64,000 nucleotides of DNA, from assembly GCF_000372725.1 (NCBI RefSeq), contig NW_005197128.1:93125-157124 (forward strand), read 5' to 3'. The translations under genes were made by a program, and so were the position numbers. The DNA comes from Emiliania huxleyi CCMP1516 (Eukaryota; Haptophyta; Isochrysidales; Noelaerhabdaceae). How positions within the stretch are numbered: position 1 is the stretch's first letter; the number at the start of each line of letters is the position of its first letter. Of this stretch, positions 43,913 through 53,141 are shown in pieces. Below the pieces are notes generated by a model. That model did no database searches, was not told where the DNA came from, and worked only from the letters and a program-made list of their open reading frames with translations.

Positions 43913-46390
43913 ATGTCGCCATTACTCCCTCCTCCTCAATCGCCACCACCTCCGCCGCCGCCCTCGCCCCCGCCTCCATCGCCACCACCTCCGTCACCGC
44001 CGCCGCCCTCACCACCGCCGCCCTCGCCACCGCCGCCCTCGCCACCGCCGCCCTCGCCACCGCCGCCCTCGCCACCGCCACCCTCGCCGCCGCCACCCTC
44101 GCCACCGCCGCCCTCGCCACCGCCACCCTCGCCACCGCCACCGAGCCCGCCGCCGCCCTCGCCGCCGCCACCCTCGCCACCGCCACCCTCGCCTCCACCT
44201 CCCAGCCTGCCGCCGCCGAGCCCGCCGCCGCCGTCGCCCCCGCCTCCGAGCCCACCGCCACCCTCGCCACCGCCACCGAGCCCGCCGCCGCCCTCGCCGC
44301 CGCCACCCTCGCCGCCGCCACCCTCGCCACCACCTCCCAGCCCGCCGCCGCCGAGCCCGCCGCCGCCGTCGCCCCCGCCTCCGAGCCCACCGCCACCCTC
44401 GCCGCCACCACCCTCGCCGCCGCCTTCGCTGCCACCGCTAGCTTCGCCACCGCCGCCGGGCCTGTCCACAGCAATCGTAGCGAGCTGTACGGTCTTAGCA
44501 TGCTGCGGGGTCGGTCTTTGCCTCTTCCTGATATACCGCAGGAGGAGGCGCTGCCAAGACAGCCCTACTGCCAATGACAGACTGGAAATGACAGTCTACT
44601 CCTCTGAGGTAACAGACCTGGCTCTCACAAGAAGGCCCGACAGCTTCGATGACGAGGGCGCCCTGCCTCAACGATGGATCCCAGCAGAAGCAATGGAGAT
44701 GCAGGCGAGGGCGGCGGCGGAGGAGGCGGCGAGGGCGGCGGCGGAGGAGGAGGAGGCGGCGAGGGCGGCGGCGGAGGAGGCGGCGAGGGAGGCGGAGGAG
44801 GCGGCGGCGGCGGAGGCGGCGGCGAGGGCAGCGGAGGAGGAGGCGGCGAGGGCGGCGGAGGAGGCGGCGACGGTGGAGGCGGCGGCGACGGCGGCGGCGG
44901 AGGAGGCGGCGAGGGCGGCGGCGGCGGAGGAGGCGGCGAGGGCGGCGGAGGAGGTGGCGAGGGCGGCGGCGGTGGAGGAGGCGGCGAAGGCGGCGGAGGA
45001 GGTGGCGAGGGCGGCGGCGGCGGAGGAGGCGGCGGAGGCGGCGGAGGAGGCGGCAGTGGCGAGGGCGGCGGCGGCGGAGGAGGCGGCGAGGGCGGCGGAG
45101 GAGGCGGCGAGGGCGGCGGCGGAGGCGGCAGCGAGGGCGGCGGCGGAGGAGGAGGCGGCGAGGGAGGCGTCGGCTGCGACGCTTCAGGCAGCGATGCGAC
45201 GCCAGCGGGCTCGGCGATCCGCAGCGGCGGCGTCGGAAGAGGTGCGAGGTAACTACCCGCATCTGATGAGATTGGCGGACCGGCACTGTCAGCTGTTCGA
45301 AAATGCGGCGGCGCTCGCAGCAGAAAACCGAAGCAGGCGCAGTCAGCAGGCAGGGGCAACCCCGCGCGAGGAGGAGAGGCTGCAATCTCCGGCGGTCGAG
45401 CAGGTCTACGCCCCAGTGGCCAGCGGTCGCACAACGCAAAGGTCAGGGCGCACATGGCAGCTCGTCTCGGCTGCTGTGCGCAGAGCGGAGCCGTCGATCC
45501 GAGGCCTGCTCGACGGTCGTTTCACTGGGGACCTCAGGGACCTCGCCGTAGGCCGGGCTGATGCCGCGGCGCGTGGACTGCGCTCCCTCCTTCGGCTTCG
45601 CTCAGATTTTGCCCTCCCGTCACTAGATGACGCCGTCGCAGCGATCGAGTCGGAGTTTGCCGCGAGCGGCACCGATGAGGATTGCGAGTGCTTGGACTAC
45701 GTTCTTCATCAGCGGGCTGGGAGCTCGGGGTTGATTTTCGCTAATTCGCCTTTTCCACGCGATCATGACGCTTCTGGGCTTCGTGCCGACCGGATGACCG
45801 TGTCGGGGGAAGGCATGACCATCGACGACTTTTGTGAGCATCACCTCTCGCGTGCGGCGAGGCTCGGAAAGGCGCATGTTCTGGCTCTCCGCCTGTACAC
45901 GACGGCCGCGTTCAAGTCGATCGTCAACCCGATGCGATGCGTCGATCTCTCCCACAGCTGGTCCGAGTCTCCGCACGCGCTGCCGGTGACGGTCTACTTT
46001 CTCACGGAGGCCATCAGTCGGTTGCGTTCGGTCGATCGCCAAGTCTCTGGCCCGCTTGACTTGTGGCGCGGCCTCGCCAACATGAGCCGCGCCCTCCCCG
46101 CCGACTTTGAACGACTCGGCGGCACCGAAAAGGCGCCGATGTCCACCACCACTTCGCTTGACGTCGCAGTGCGCTACTCCGCCTCGCGCAGTCCGTTGCT
46201 GCTGCGGCTGCGGACGCCCAACTTCATGCAGCGAGGCGCCAGCATTGCGTTCCTCTCAGCTTTCCCTGTCGAGGAGGAGGTGCTCTTCCCGCCCCTCACG
46301 TACATGCAGGTGCGTCGTATCGACGAGGTAGAGGTCGGACAGGTGAGGTGTGTGGTGATCGAGGTGGTGCCCGTCATCGGGGCGGCGTGA
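43913..46390 (+). CDS. Membrane protein with Ser-Pro stalk, TM, coiled coil and ADP-ribosyltransferase-like domain
   Basis: The ATG at 43913 gives about 825 aa without introns. Order: SPPPPSPPPP stalk (about residues 5-190), one TM helix (TAIVASCTVLACCGVGLCLF) followed by a basic stop IYRRRRRC, an Ala/Glu-rich coiled coil of about 200 residues, an IQ-like motif (ATLQAAMRRQRARR), then a C-terminal domain with the R-S-E signature of mono-ADP-ribosyltransferases: LDLWRGL, MSTTTSLDVAVRY and EEEVLFPP. The coiled coil and stalk come from GC-rich trinucleotide/hexanucleotide expansion. The stalk suggests the N-terminus faces outside and the enzyme is cytosolic, but no signal peptide is seen. NAD-dependent protein modification is inferred. 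The frame is open a little upstream into the 769-bp repeat. This looks like a eukaryotic signalling enzyme, not a secreted toxin. Confidence 0.7.
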   Translation: MSPLLPPPQSPPPPPPPSPPPPSPPPPSPPPPSPPPPSPPPPSPPPPSPPPPSPPPPSPPPPSPPPPSPPPPSPPPPSPPPPSPPPPSPPPPSPPPPSLPPPSPPPPSPPPPSPPPPSPPPPSPPPPSPPPPSPPPPSPPPPSPPPPSPPPPSPPPPSPPPPSPPPPSPPPSLPPLASPPPPGLSTAIVASCTVLACCGVGLCLFLIYRRRRRCQDSPTANDRLEMTVYSSEVTDLALTRRPDSFDDEGALPQRWIPAEAMEMQARAAAEEAARAAAEEEEAARAAAEEAAREAEEAAAAEAAARAAEEEAARAAEEAATVEAAATAAAEEAARAAAAEEAARAAEEVARAAAVEEAAKAAEEVARAAAAEEAAEAAEEAAVARAAAAEEAARAAEEAARAAAEAAARAAAEEEAAREASAATLQAAMRRQRARRSAAAASEEVRGNYPHLMRLADRHCQLFENAAALAAENRSRRSQQAGATPREEERLQSPAVEQVYAPVASGRTTQRSGRTWQLVSAAVRRAEPSIRGLLDGRFTGDLRDLAVGRADAAARGLRSLLRLRSDFALPSLDDAVAAIESEFAASGTDEDCECLDYVLHQRAGSSGLIFANSPFPRDHDASGLRADRMTVSGEGMTIDDFCEHHLSRAARLGKAHVLALRLYTTAAFKSIVNPMRCVDLSHSWSESPHALPVTVYFLTEAISRLRSVDRQVSGPLDLWRGLANMSRALPADFERLGGTEKAPMSTTTSLDVAVRYSASRSPLLLRLRTPNFMQRGASIAFLSAFPVEEEVLFPPLTYMQVRRIDEVEVGQVRCVVIEVVPVIGAA

Positions 46391-46613
46391 ATATGGGCAA
46401 TATACTTTACCTAGCACGTGGGGGAGAGGTGTGTGTCGGTGACGCTGGAGGCCTGGTCCGTCATGTGTGTACCTTCACAAACAAAAAGAATACACACAGC
46501 ACTCTCACTCTCTCACGACACGGAATAGAATTTAGAGCCGTACGTCCGCGCTTCCCGTCCATCGCCACAGACCACAGAGATCGGGTCCTCCGCGCGCCGC
46601 GCTGCAGGCGGTC

Positions 46614-47957
46614 ATGGGCGCATGCGGCTCATCGGCCAAGGCAGCGAAACCGGCTGATGTCAACGTGGCGATTGCTGTAGGCGCTGAGGGATTGAGCAAA
46701 GCCATCGCCACTGCGAGCCAAGCCACCGCTGATGTGAGCAAAACTGCGGGTGCATCCACCAGGTTCGTGATGGACACCGTGGTGAACAGCGTGGGGGAAA
46801 GCGTATGCTTCATGAAGAGTGCACTTCAGAACCCGACGAACAAGAACATCTCGTTGCTGGAAACCACTGCGAGTGCCGCACGCAAGATGGCGCAGAAGGA
46901 GGCGGGCTTCTACCGCACCATGGCCGAGAGCAATTTTGTCCACAGTCCGGACTGCGTACTTTCTATGTCCGTCGACGGTACAAAGCGCGTGCACCCAGCA
47001 CTTGGTGTAATCCGCTTGGACTACAACTATCCAGCGGCTGTTGGAGATATCGCCCACTCTGGCTCGTTTACGTATGATGGCTCAGTCTGGCAAAATGACG
47101 AGCGAGGTGCAAAGGGCCTTTATCGCAGGGGTCAAGTACCTCGTGCAGGCGAAGAAGGTCTGCGCCATCACGGGCGACTGTGCGCTAGCCGCCCATAACA
47201 TGTAGACTGGAGATTGGGAGTCGCTCGGCATCTGACGGAGGCGCAGCGGCTCCTGACTGCCGATAAAAGAGCAGCTCACCGATCTGTTGTTCGCGCACAC
47301 GCCTGCACAGGTGGCTTCATGATGCACTTCCAAGAGTTTGCTTCCTTGCTCACCCGAGTCCCCGTGTTTCTCTCCTCGTTGTGCATCTTGCCTGCGATCA
47401 AGGCCGCTTACGGACCCAGCCAGCAAATCGCAATCTTCACGGCCAACAAGGCAACGCTGGAGCCAATGCGCGAACTGATCGAAAGAACGTGCGCTGTGCA
47501 AGTTGGAGAGGAGCGATTCGTCATTGTGGACTGCAAGGATGTGCCGGGGTTTGAGGCCGTTGAGCGAGGCGAGGCGGTGGATACACTGAAGGTTGAGCCA
47601 GGAATGGTCGAACTGGCGAAGCGCGTGGTCTCGAAGCACCCTGTCGTCGCTATTCTGATGGAGTGTACCGAGCTGCCACCGTACTCGGATGCCGTGCGCG
47701 CGGCCACTGGCTTGCCGGTGTGGGACGCGCTTAGCTGCTGCGACTTCTTTGTCGGCAGCATGAAGGACAACGACCGTTGTGGCATGGCCGATTGGCAGGA
47801 GGAGTGGGACAGGGAACAAGACTGGTACAAGTTTGGGCACGAGCTCAACACAGAAGAGCGTGGCAGGCTGGAATCGTATTTTTCGCAAGTCTTCTCGACT
47901 GTCGATCATAGAAGAGTAGCGAGCTCCAAAAATAGAAGAGTAGCATATAACGATTAA
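46614..47957 (+). pseudogene. Asp/Glu racemase-superfamily protein, N-myristoylation motif, frame broken
   Basis: The frame starts MGACGSSAKAAKP, a strong N-myristoylation/palmitoylation signal, then an Ala-rich helical region. The enzyme part reads HPALGVIRLDYNYP, AVGDIAHSGSF, then MAQSGKMTSEV in a +1 frame from 47077, CAITGDCG across a GT-AG intron (47180-47310), and from 47311 FMMHFQEFA, AIFTANKATLEPM and AILMECTELPPYSDAVRAAT. These are typical of the Asp/Glu/hydantoin racemase-like family, including both catalytic Cys regions (GDCG, MECTELP). About 12-15 residues expected after GSFTYD are absent exactly where the frame shifts (47073-47077). A small deletion or an assembly error explains this. 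If intact, a membrane-tethered isomerase is predicted. Confidence 0.65.
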
Positions 47958-47970
47958 CGATAACATGTGG

Positions 47971-48675
47971 CTAGCGGGGGGCGCCGGGCCGCACAGTCGA
48001 GAGAGATCCGGTGCGCAACGCTCGTGAGGCGTCCACCTGCAGGAGAAGCTGCGACACGAGCTGCTCGCGGTAGCTCTTCTCGTGGAGCAGGCCGTCCCGC
48101 CGCTGCAGCTGCGCCACGAGCACGCCATTACGGTGGTTGATCAGCCGGCTGAGCACGCCGGCCAGCTCTCGCAGCTCATCGAGGCTCATCTTTGACGCCG
48201 CGTCTGCAGTGAACTGGACGTGAGCCGCGAGGAGGCCCGCATCGCCGCCGTCGATCCCCGCGGCATCGACCGGTTCTGGGGCGGCGGCACCAGAGCTCGC
48301 GTTGTCGCGGGGCTCATGCACGGCGCGGCCGCCGCCGCCGCCCGCTTCCTCGAGGCCCGCCTTCGTCGCCGCTATATCGCCGCCATCCGAACTCGATCGC
48401 CGCGCCGTCTCAGCCTCGGCCGCCTCCTGCGCCATTGCCCGCGCCTCCTCCAGCGACGGCGCCGCTACGGCGGCGCCGCACCGGGGCGGAGGCTGCGCGG
48501 CCTCCGGCAACAATCCGCCATCCAGCAACCCGCCGCCGCCCGCCGCATGCAGGGCGGCGAGCGTCTCCCGCAGCAGCAGCTCCGTCCACCACCGTCGCGC
48601 GAGCACACCGCGCCACACCCGCTGAGCCACCACGGCCGCCGCCTCCTCGGCGGGGACCGCAACAGCTGGTCGCAT
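47971..48675 (-). CDS. IQ-motif coiled-coil protein, function unknown
   Basis: Starting at the ATG at 48675 the protein has 234 aa. An IQ motif, VVAQRVWRGVLARRW, near residue 15-30 suggests calmodulin binding. The middle is low-complexity Ala/Gly/Pro. The C-terminal 70 residues are a conserved-looking helical region (SLDELRELAGVLSRLINHRN, then LVAQLQRRDGLLHEKSYREQ). The frame is open upstream to 48729. The gene is divergent from the threonine dehydratase gene, with about 180 bp between start codons, suggesting a shared promoter region. Confidence 0.55.
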   Translation of the reverse strand: MRPAVAVPAEEAAAVVAQRVWRGVLARRWWTELLLRETLAALHAAGGGGLLDGGLLPEAAQPPPRCGAAVAAPSLEEARAMAQEAAEAETARRSSSDGGDIAATKAGLEEAGGGGGRAVHEPRDNASSGAAAPEPVDAAGIDGGDAGLLAAHVQFTADAASKMSLDELRELAGVLSRLINHRNGVLVAQLQRRDGLLHEKSYREQLVSQLLLQVDASRALRTGSLSTVRPGAPR

Positions 48676-48855
48676 ATGCTGTTCGCAGGGGCGCAGCAAG
48701 CACTTAGGCGATGAAAGAGGTGCCTGCACAGCGGTGCAGCAGCGCTTGTTGAAAAAAAACTAATTTTTCTTTTTAGCGAGATTTTAGAGTGCGTGTTGCG
48801 AAGGTTTCTCTTTTCGAGGCGGCCGATCAGGCCCCGCCAGCTTCAAGCCCAATAC

Positions 48856-51800
48856 ATGCGCGGAGCTCGCGGAGCTCGCGTTCTGACTCCCGCAGTCAGG
48901 TCCGCCCTCGGCAGCCGATTCTCCGCGCACTGTCGGGGCTTTGCGAGCGGCGCGTCGCTCGGGAGAGCCTTGCCAGTCTCGTCTCCACGCTTTGAGCCGC
49001 TGGACGCAGACAAGAGTGGCAACTGGGGCAACAACCAGCGGGGTTTGGGGCACAACAACTACCTTGCAAAGATTCTGAACGCGAGGGTGTACGAGGCCGC
49101 GGACGAGACACCTCTGCAGCGCGCGCCGGCCCTCTCGGCCAAGACGCGCAACCACGTGCACCTCAAGCGCGAGGACCTGCAGCCGGTACGATCGTTCAAG
49201 ATCCGCGGCGCGTACAACAAGGTCGCACAGCTGTCGCACGAGCAGCGCTCCTGCGGCATCGTCGCCTGCTCAGCGGGCAACCACGCGCAGGGCGTCGCAT
49301 TCTCCGCCATCAAGCTCGGGATTGACGCGGTGATTGTGATGCCGACGGGAACGCCGTCGATCAAGGTGGACGGCGTGCGCAAGCTGGGCGGGCGGGTGGT
49401 GCTGCACGGCGACACGTACGACGAGGCGGCGGCCGAGGCGGCGCGCCTCGTCGAGGTCGAGGGACGGACGCTCATCCACCCATTCGACGACCCGCTCGTG
49501 ATAGCCGGTCTGCTTGTTCGCCTCTGCTCTGCTCTGCTCTGCTCTCTCCTCTCCTCTCCTCTCTCTCCTCTCCTCTCCTCTCCTCTCCTCTCCTCTCCTC
49601 TCCTCTCCTCTCCTCTCCTCTCCTCTCCTCTCCTCTCCTCTCCTCTCCTCTCTCTCCTCTCCTCTCTCTCTCTCTCTCCTCTCTCTCTCCTCGCCTCCGC
49701 CTCGAGAGAGCTGCGCGGGCGTGCCAACGCAGTGTCGCCTCTGAAGAGGGCGTGCCAACGCAGTGGTGCCGTGTCGCCTCCGCCTCCGCCACCTCCGCCT
49801 CCGCCACCTCTATTTCCGCCGCCTCCTCCGCCCCCTCCCCCCGCCGCCTCCTCCGCCACGTCCACCTCTTCCTCCTCCGCCGCCACCTGAGATCGGGCAA
49901 GAGTGTCGAGTCTCGAGTCTCGCCCCTCCTAGGCCAGGGGACCATCGGGATGGAGATTCTCAAGCAGTGCACCGGCAAGCCCCTCCACGCCATCTTTGTC
50001 TGCTGCGGCGGCGGAGGCATGCTGGCTGGCGTTGCCGCCTATGTCAAGCGCGTGCGGCCGGGCGTGCTGGCGAGATTCGCCGAGATTCGCCGAGATTCGC
50101 CGAGATTCGCCGAGCGTGCGGCCGGGCGTGCGGCCGGGCGTGCTGGCGAGTCTGCAGAGGTGGCGGGACGCATCCCCTCCAGGTGATCGGGGTCGAGGCG
50201 GAGGACGCCGCCGGCATGACCGCCTCGCTGCGGTCGGGGCAGCTGCAGGAGCGCGTCAGCCGGTCTTACACCCGCATAGCACGGGCGACGGGGCACACAC
50301 ACGCTGACAGAGCGCCAGTCAGAAGGAGGACGCTGCTCCTCTTGCCGCCGGGAGGGAGGGAGGGGGGGGGGGGGGGTCTGAACCAGCCCACCGGTCGGGT
50401 CGGGCGGGGGAAGAAGAGGTTGTCCTTTGGGGTGTTGGCTTGACGGGGTCGTCACGCAGCCTAAAGCAGCCTAGAGCAGCCTAAAGCAGCCTAAAGCACC
50501 TTAAACCACCCAAACCAGGGGGAGAGGGGAAACCCCCCCTTCGAAAAAACCCAAAATTTTAAAAGGCCTTTTTCTTCCCCCCCCCCCCCCCCCCCCGGCG
50601 CAGGAGCTGGAGCACGTCGGCCTCTTCGCGGACGGCGCGTCGTCCCTAGACGCGACGCGGCGCCCAGATCTGTTGTGTGTTCCGAATGAACACGTGTTCA
50701 AACCCGCGCTCGCGAGGACACGCACTCCGCTGTACTCGGCCGCATCCCGCTGTGTTCAGCGTATTCGTAGCCCGTGTACTCACGCGGTGCTCCTCGGAGC
50801 GAGACCGCACTCCCGCCCCTGACCTCGGTGTGTCCCATGATGCAGGCGCCGCAGTCAAGCGCGTGGGCGAGGAGACGTTTCGCATCTGCAACCACCTCGT
50901 GAGATTCGCCGAGATTCGCCGAGATGAGCGGCGCGACCGTCCGCACCCCGCAACCGTCTGGTCGACGAGATGCGGACCGCGAGCCTAATCTCGGCGAATC
51001 TCGGCGAATCTCGGCGAATCTCGGCTAGGTTGACGAGATGCTGACCGTGAGCACCGACGAGATTTGCGCCGCCATCAAGGATGGCTTCATGGACACGCAC
51101 TCGAATAGCCGAGATGAGCCGAGGAGAGCCGAGATTGGCCATCAAGGATGGCTCCATCGACACGCAGTCGACCGATCCAAACAGCGGGTGCGGCCCTCTC
51201 CCGTTCGCAGCTCCCTCCCTCCCTCTCAGGCACTCTCCCTCGCACAGGCGCTCTATCCTCGAGCCAGCCGGCGCCCTCGCCATCGCCGGCGTCAAGCAGT
51301 GGGCCGCGGCCGCAAACACGCGCGACCAGACCTACGTCGCGATCACCTCGGGCGCAAACATGAACTTTGACTCGCTGCGCTTCGTCTCGGAGCGCGCCGA
51401 CGCGTCCGAGACGCTCCTGTCGGTCGTGATTCCCGAGCGGCCCGGCGAGACATAGCCGAGATCTAGCCGAGATACACTCGTACATGCACCCGAGATCTCG
51501 CCGAGACAAGTCGTGGCTCCCGAGAGGCCTGGCCCGATCTCCTCACTGCGCGCTCTCCCGCTGCTGCCCTCTCTCCTACCGCCACCCTCCCACTGCTGCT
51601 GCTGCTCTTTCAATACAGCCAGCTCTCTCCTCACCGGTGCTACCCTCTCATGACTGACTCCCTCCCACTGCTGCTGCCCTACCCTCCCTGCTGCTGCTGC
51701 CCTACCCTCCCTACCACCCTCGCTACCCACTCACTGCTGCCAGGCGCCTTCCGGCAGCTCATCGGCCGTCTCGAGCCACGCAACGTCACCGAGTTCTCTT

Positions 51801-52727
51801 ACCGGCAAACCGAAGCCCCTCACTCAAACCCTCACCCCACCCCTCACCCCTGCACGCAGCTCAGTACTCACCCCGGCCCCCCACCCCACCCCTCACGGCG
51901 CCGGGGAGGCCCTCGACACCTTTAGTGCGTTGAGCCCCCGCTCCGCCCTCGGCCAGGCACGCGGGACCCTCCCCTACCCCACGGTACCCGAACCCACCCT
52001 CCCCTACCCCACGGTACCCGAACCCACCCTCACGCCGCCCTCGGCCAGGCACGCGGGGCCCGGCGCCGACGCGGCGCACATCTACATCTCTTTCCAGGCG
52101 GCCGGCGCCGAGGACAACGCGTCCGTGATCGCCGCGCTGCGCGCAGACGGGTGCGAGGCCTAGATGCGGACTCCAGATCCGCATCTCCCCGTATCTCCCC
52201 CTATCTCGAGGCCCAGATGCGGAGCACTAGATGCGGAGCGCGCGCCCGTGTGGTCCGGCGGGCTCTCGAGAGGAGGAGGCATCCGGCTGTCTCCGCCGTA
52301 TGCGCGGCCCCTGGATTCAGGCGGTGCTCTGCCCGCACTGCCGCGAGTCCGCAACCCGCCCCGCCGGCGCGTCCCTGCGGTGTGCAGGTGCGAGACGCTC
52401 GACCTAACAGCGAACGAGCTTGCAAAGGACCACGCCCGCCACCTCGCGGGAGGGCGCGTCACGATCGAACACGAGCGGCTCTACCGCTTCGAGTTTCCGG
52501 AGCGGCCGGGCGCGCTCAGCCGCTTCCTCGACGCCCTCAACGGCGGCTGGAACGTCTCCCTCTTCCACTACAGAAACCACGGCGGCGACGTCGGCCGGGT
52601 GCTGGCCGCGCTGCAGGTGCCTGAGGCGGACTCCGACGCCTTTGACACCTTCCTTACCGAGCTCGAGTACCCCTACGTGCGCGAGTGCGGCAACGTCGCG
52701 TACAAGCGCTTCCTCCAGGCGAGCTAG
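48856..52727 (+). CDS. ilvA: Threonine dehydratase (biosynthetic), organellar
   Basis: Ten exons (48856-49507, 49933-50063, 50183-50248, 50604-50634, 50846-50898, 51029-51096, 51248-51444, 51744-51804, 52049-52150, 52388-52727) give 566 aa in frame. After a probable mitochondrial presequence (MRGARGARVLTPAVRSAL), VRSFKIRGAYNK holds the PLP lysine, with CSAGNHAQGVAFSA, GQGTIGMEIL and CCGGGGMLAG. EPAGALAIAG closes the catalytic domain. Two ACT-like regulatory segments follow (VVIPERPGAFRQLIGRL and FEFPERPGALSRFLDAL), as in isoleucine-inhibited enzymes. The product makes 2-oxobutanoate for isoleucine. Donors are GT, GC and one probable GA (50249). Introns hold 10-bp minisatellites (cgagattcgc), a CT-rich microsatellite, a family-1 intron and relic copies of exon ends (51141-51175, 51508-51538). 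Confidence 0.9.
49525..49700. repeat. CT-rich (CTCCT)n microsatellite in intron 1 of threonine dehydratase
   Basis: Dozens of ctctcctctc units with period 5 form an almost pure pyrimidine tract on the sense strand. It could act as an extended polypyrimidine region for the distant acceptor at 49932. Confidence 0.95.
50635..50845 (+). repeat. Family-1 introner-like intron, copy E
   Basis: Intron 4 of threonine dehydratase (GC-AG). It shares gttcagcgtattcgtagccc, cacgcggtgctcc, gagcgagaccgcactcccgc and the acceptor-side gacctcggtgtgtccc with the other copies. It is the longest family member here. Confidence 0.78.
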
Positions 52728-53054
52728 CAGGCGGTGGGCTGCGCGCGCCGCGCAGGCACTCCTGTTCTACGCGCCACCGCCACCGCCCGCCGCCGCCCCG
52801 CGCGGCCTAACAACCCTCCCCGCGCGATGCATGCGCACCCCGCCTCCCGAGTCCCGTGGCCGCCGGCATGCATGTTATTCGAGTCTCATTTTTGCCATGT
52901 ACTGAGACGACAGACGTATGAGATCTACAATATGAAATACGTACAGAGCTACGGGGTTTCCTGTCTCCTGTGTCCTGACACGAGAGAAACGCAAACGGGA
53001 TTCAGCATTCACTTCCGCCCGCACGCATAGGATTACGTCACATAACGTGTGGTG
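52728..53054. other. 3' flank of threonine dehydratase
   Basis: No gene is supported. It ends at the inverted repeat of the large element that follows. Confidence 0.4.
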
Positions 53055-53141
53055 CCGGCACCAACTTGATTCCCGGATCGGCGTCTCCCCCCCTCCCCCT
53101 GTGTGCCGCCACCCCCCTCCAATCCGACTGGTCAGACAGTT

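Noticed and set aside
44625-45455. 276- and 314-codon minus-strand frames over the Ala/Glu coiled coil
   Set aside because: They are shadows of GC-rich trinucleotide repeats on the opposite strand and encode only poly-Pro or poly-Arg.
49059-49886. 275-codon minus-strand frame with poly-Arg/Glu
   Set aside because: It is the complement of the threonine dehydratase exon and its CT microsatellite.
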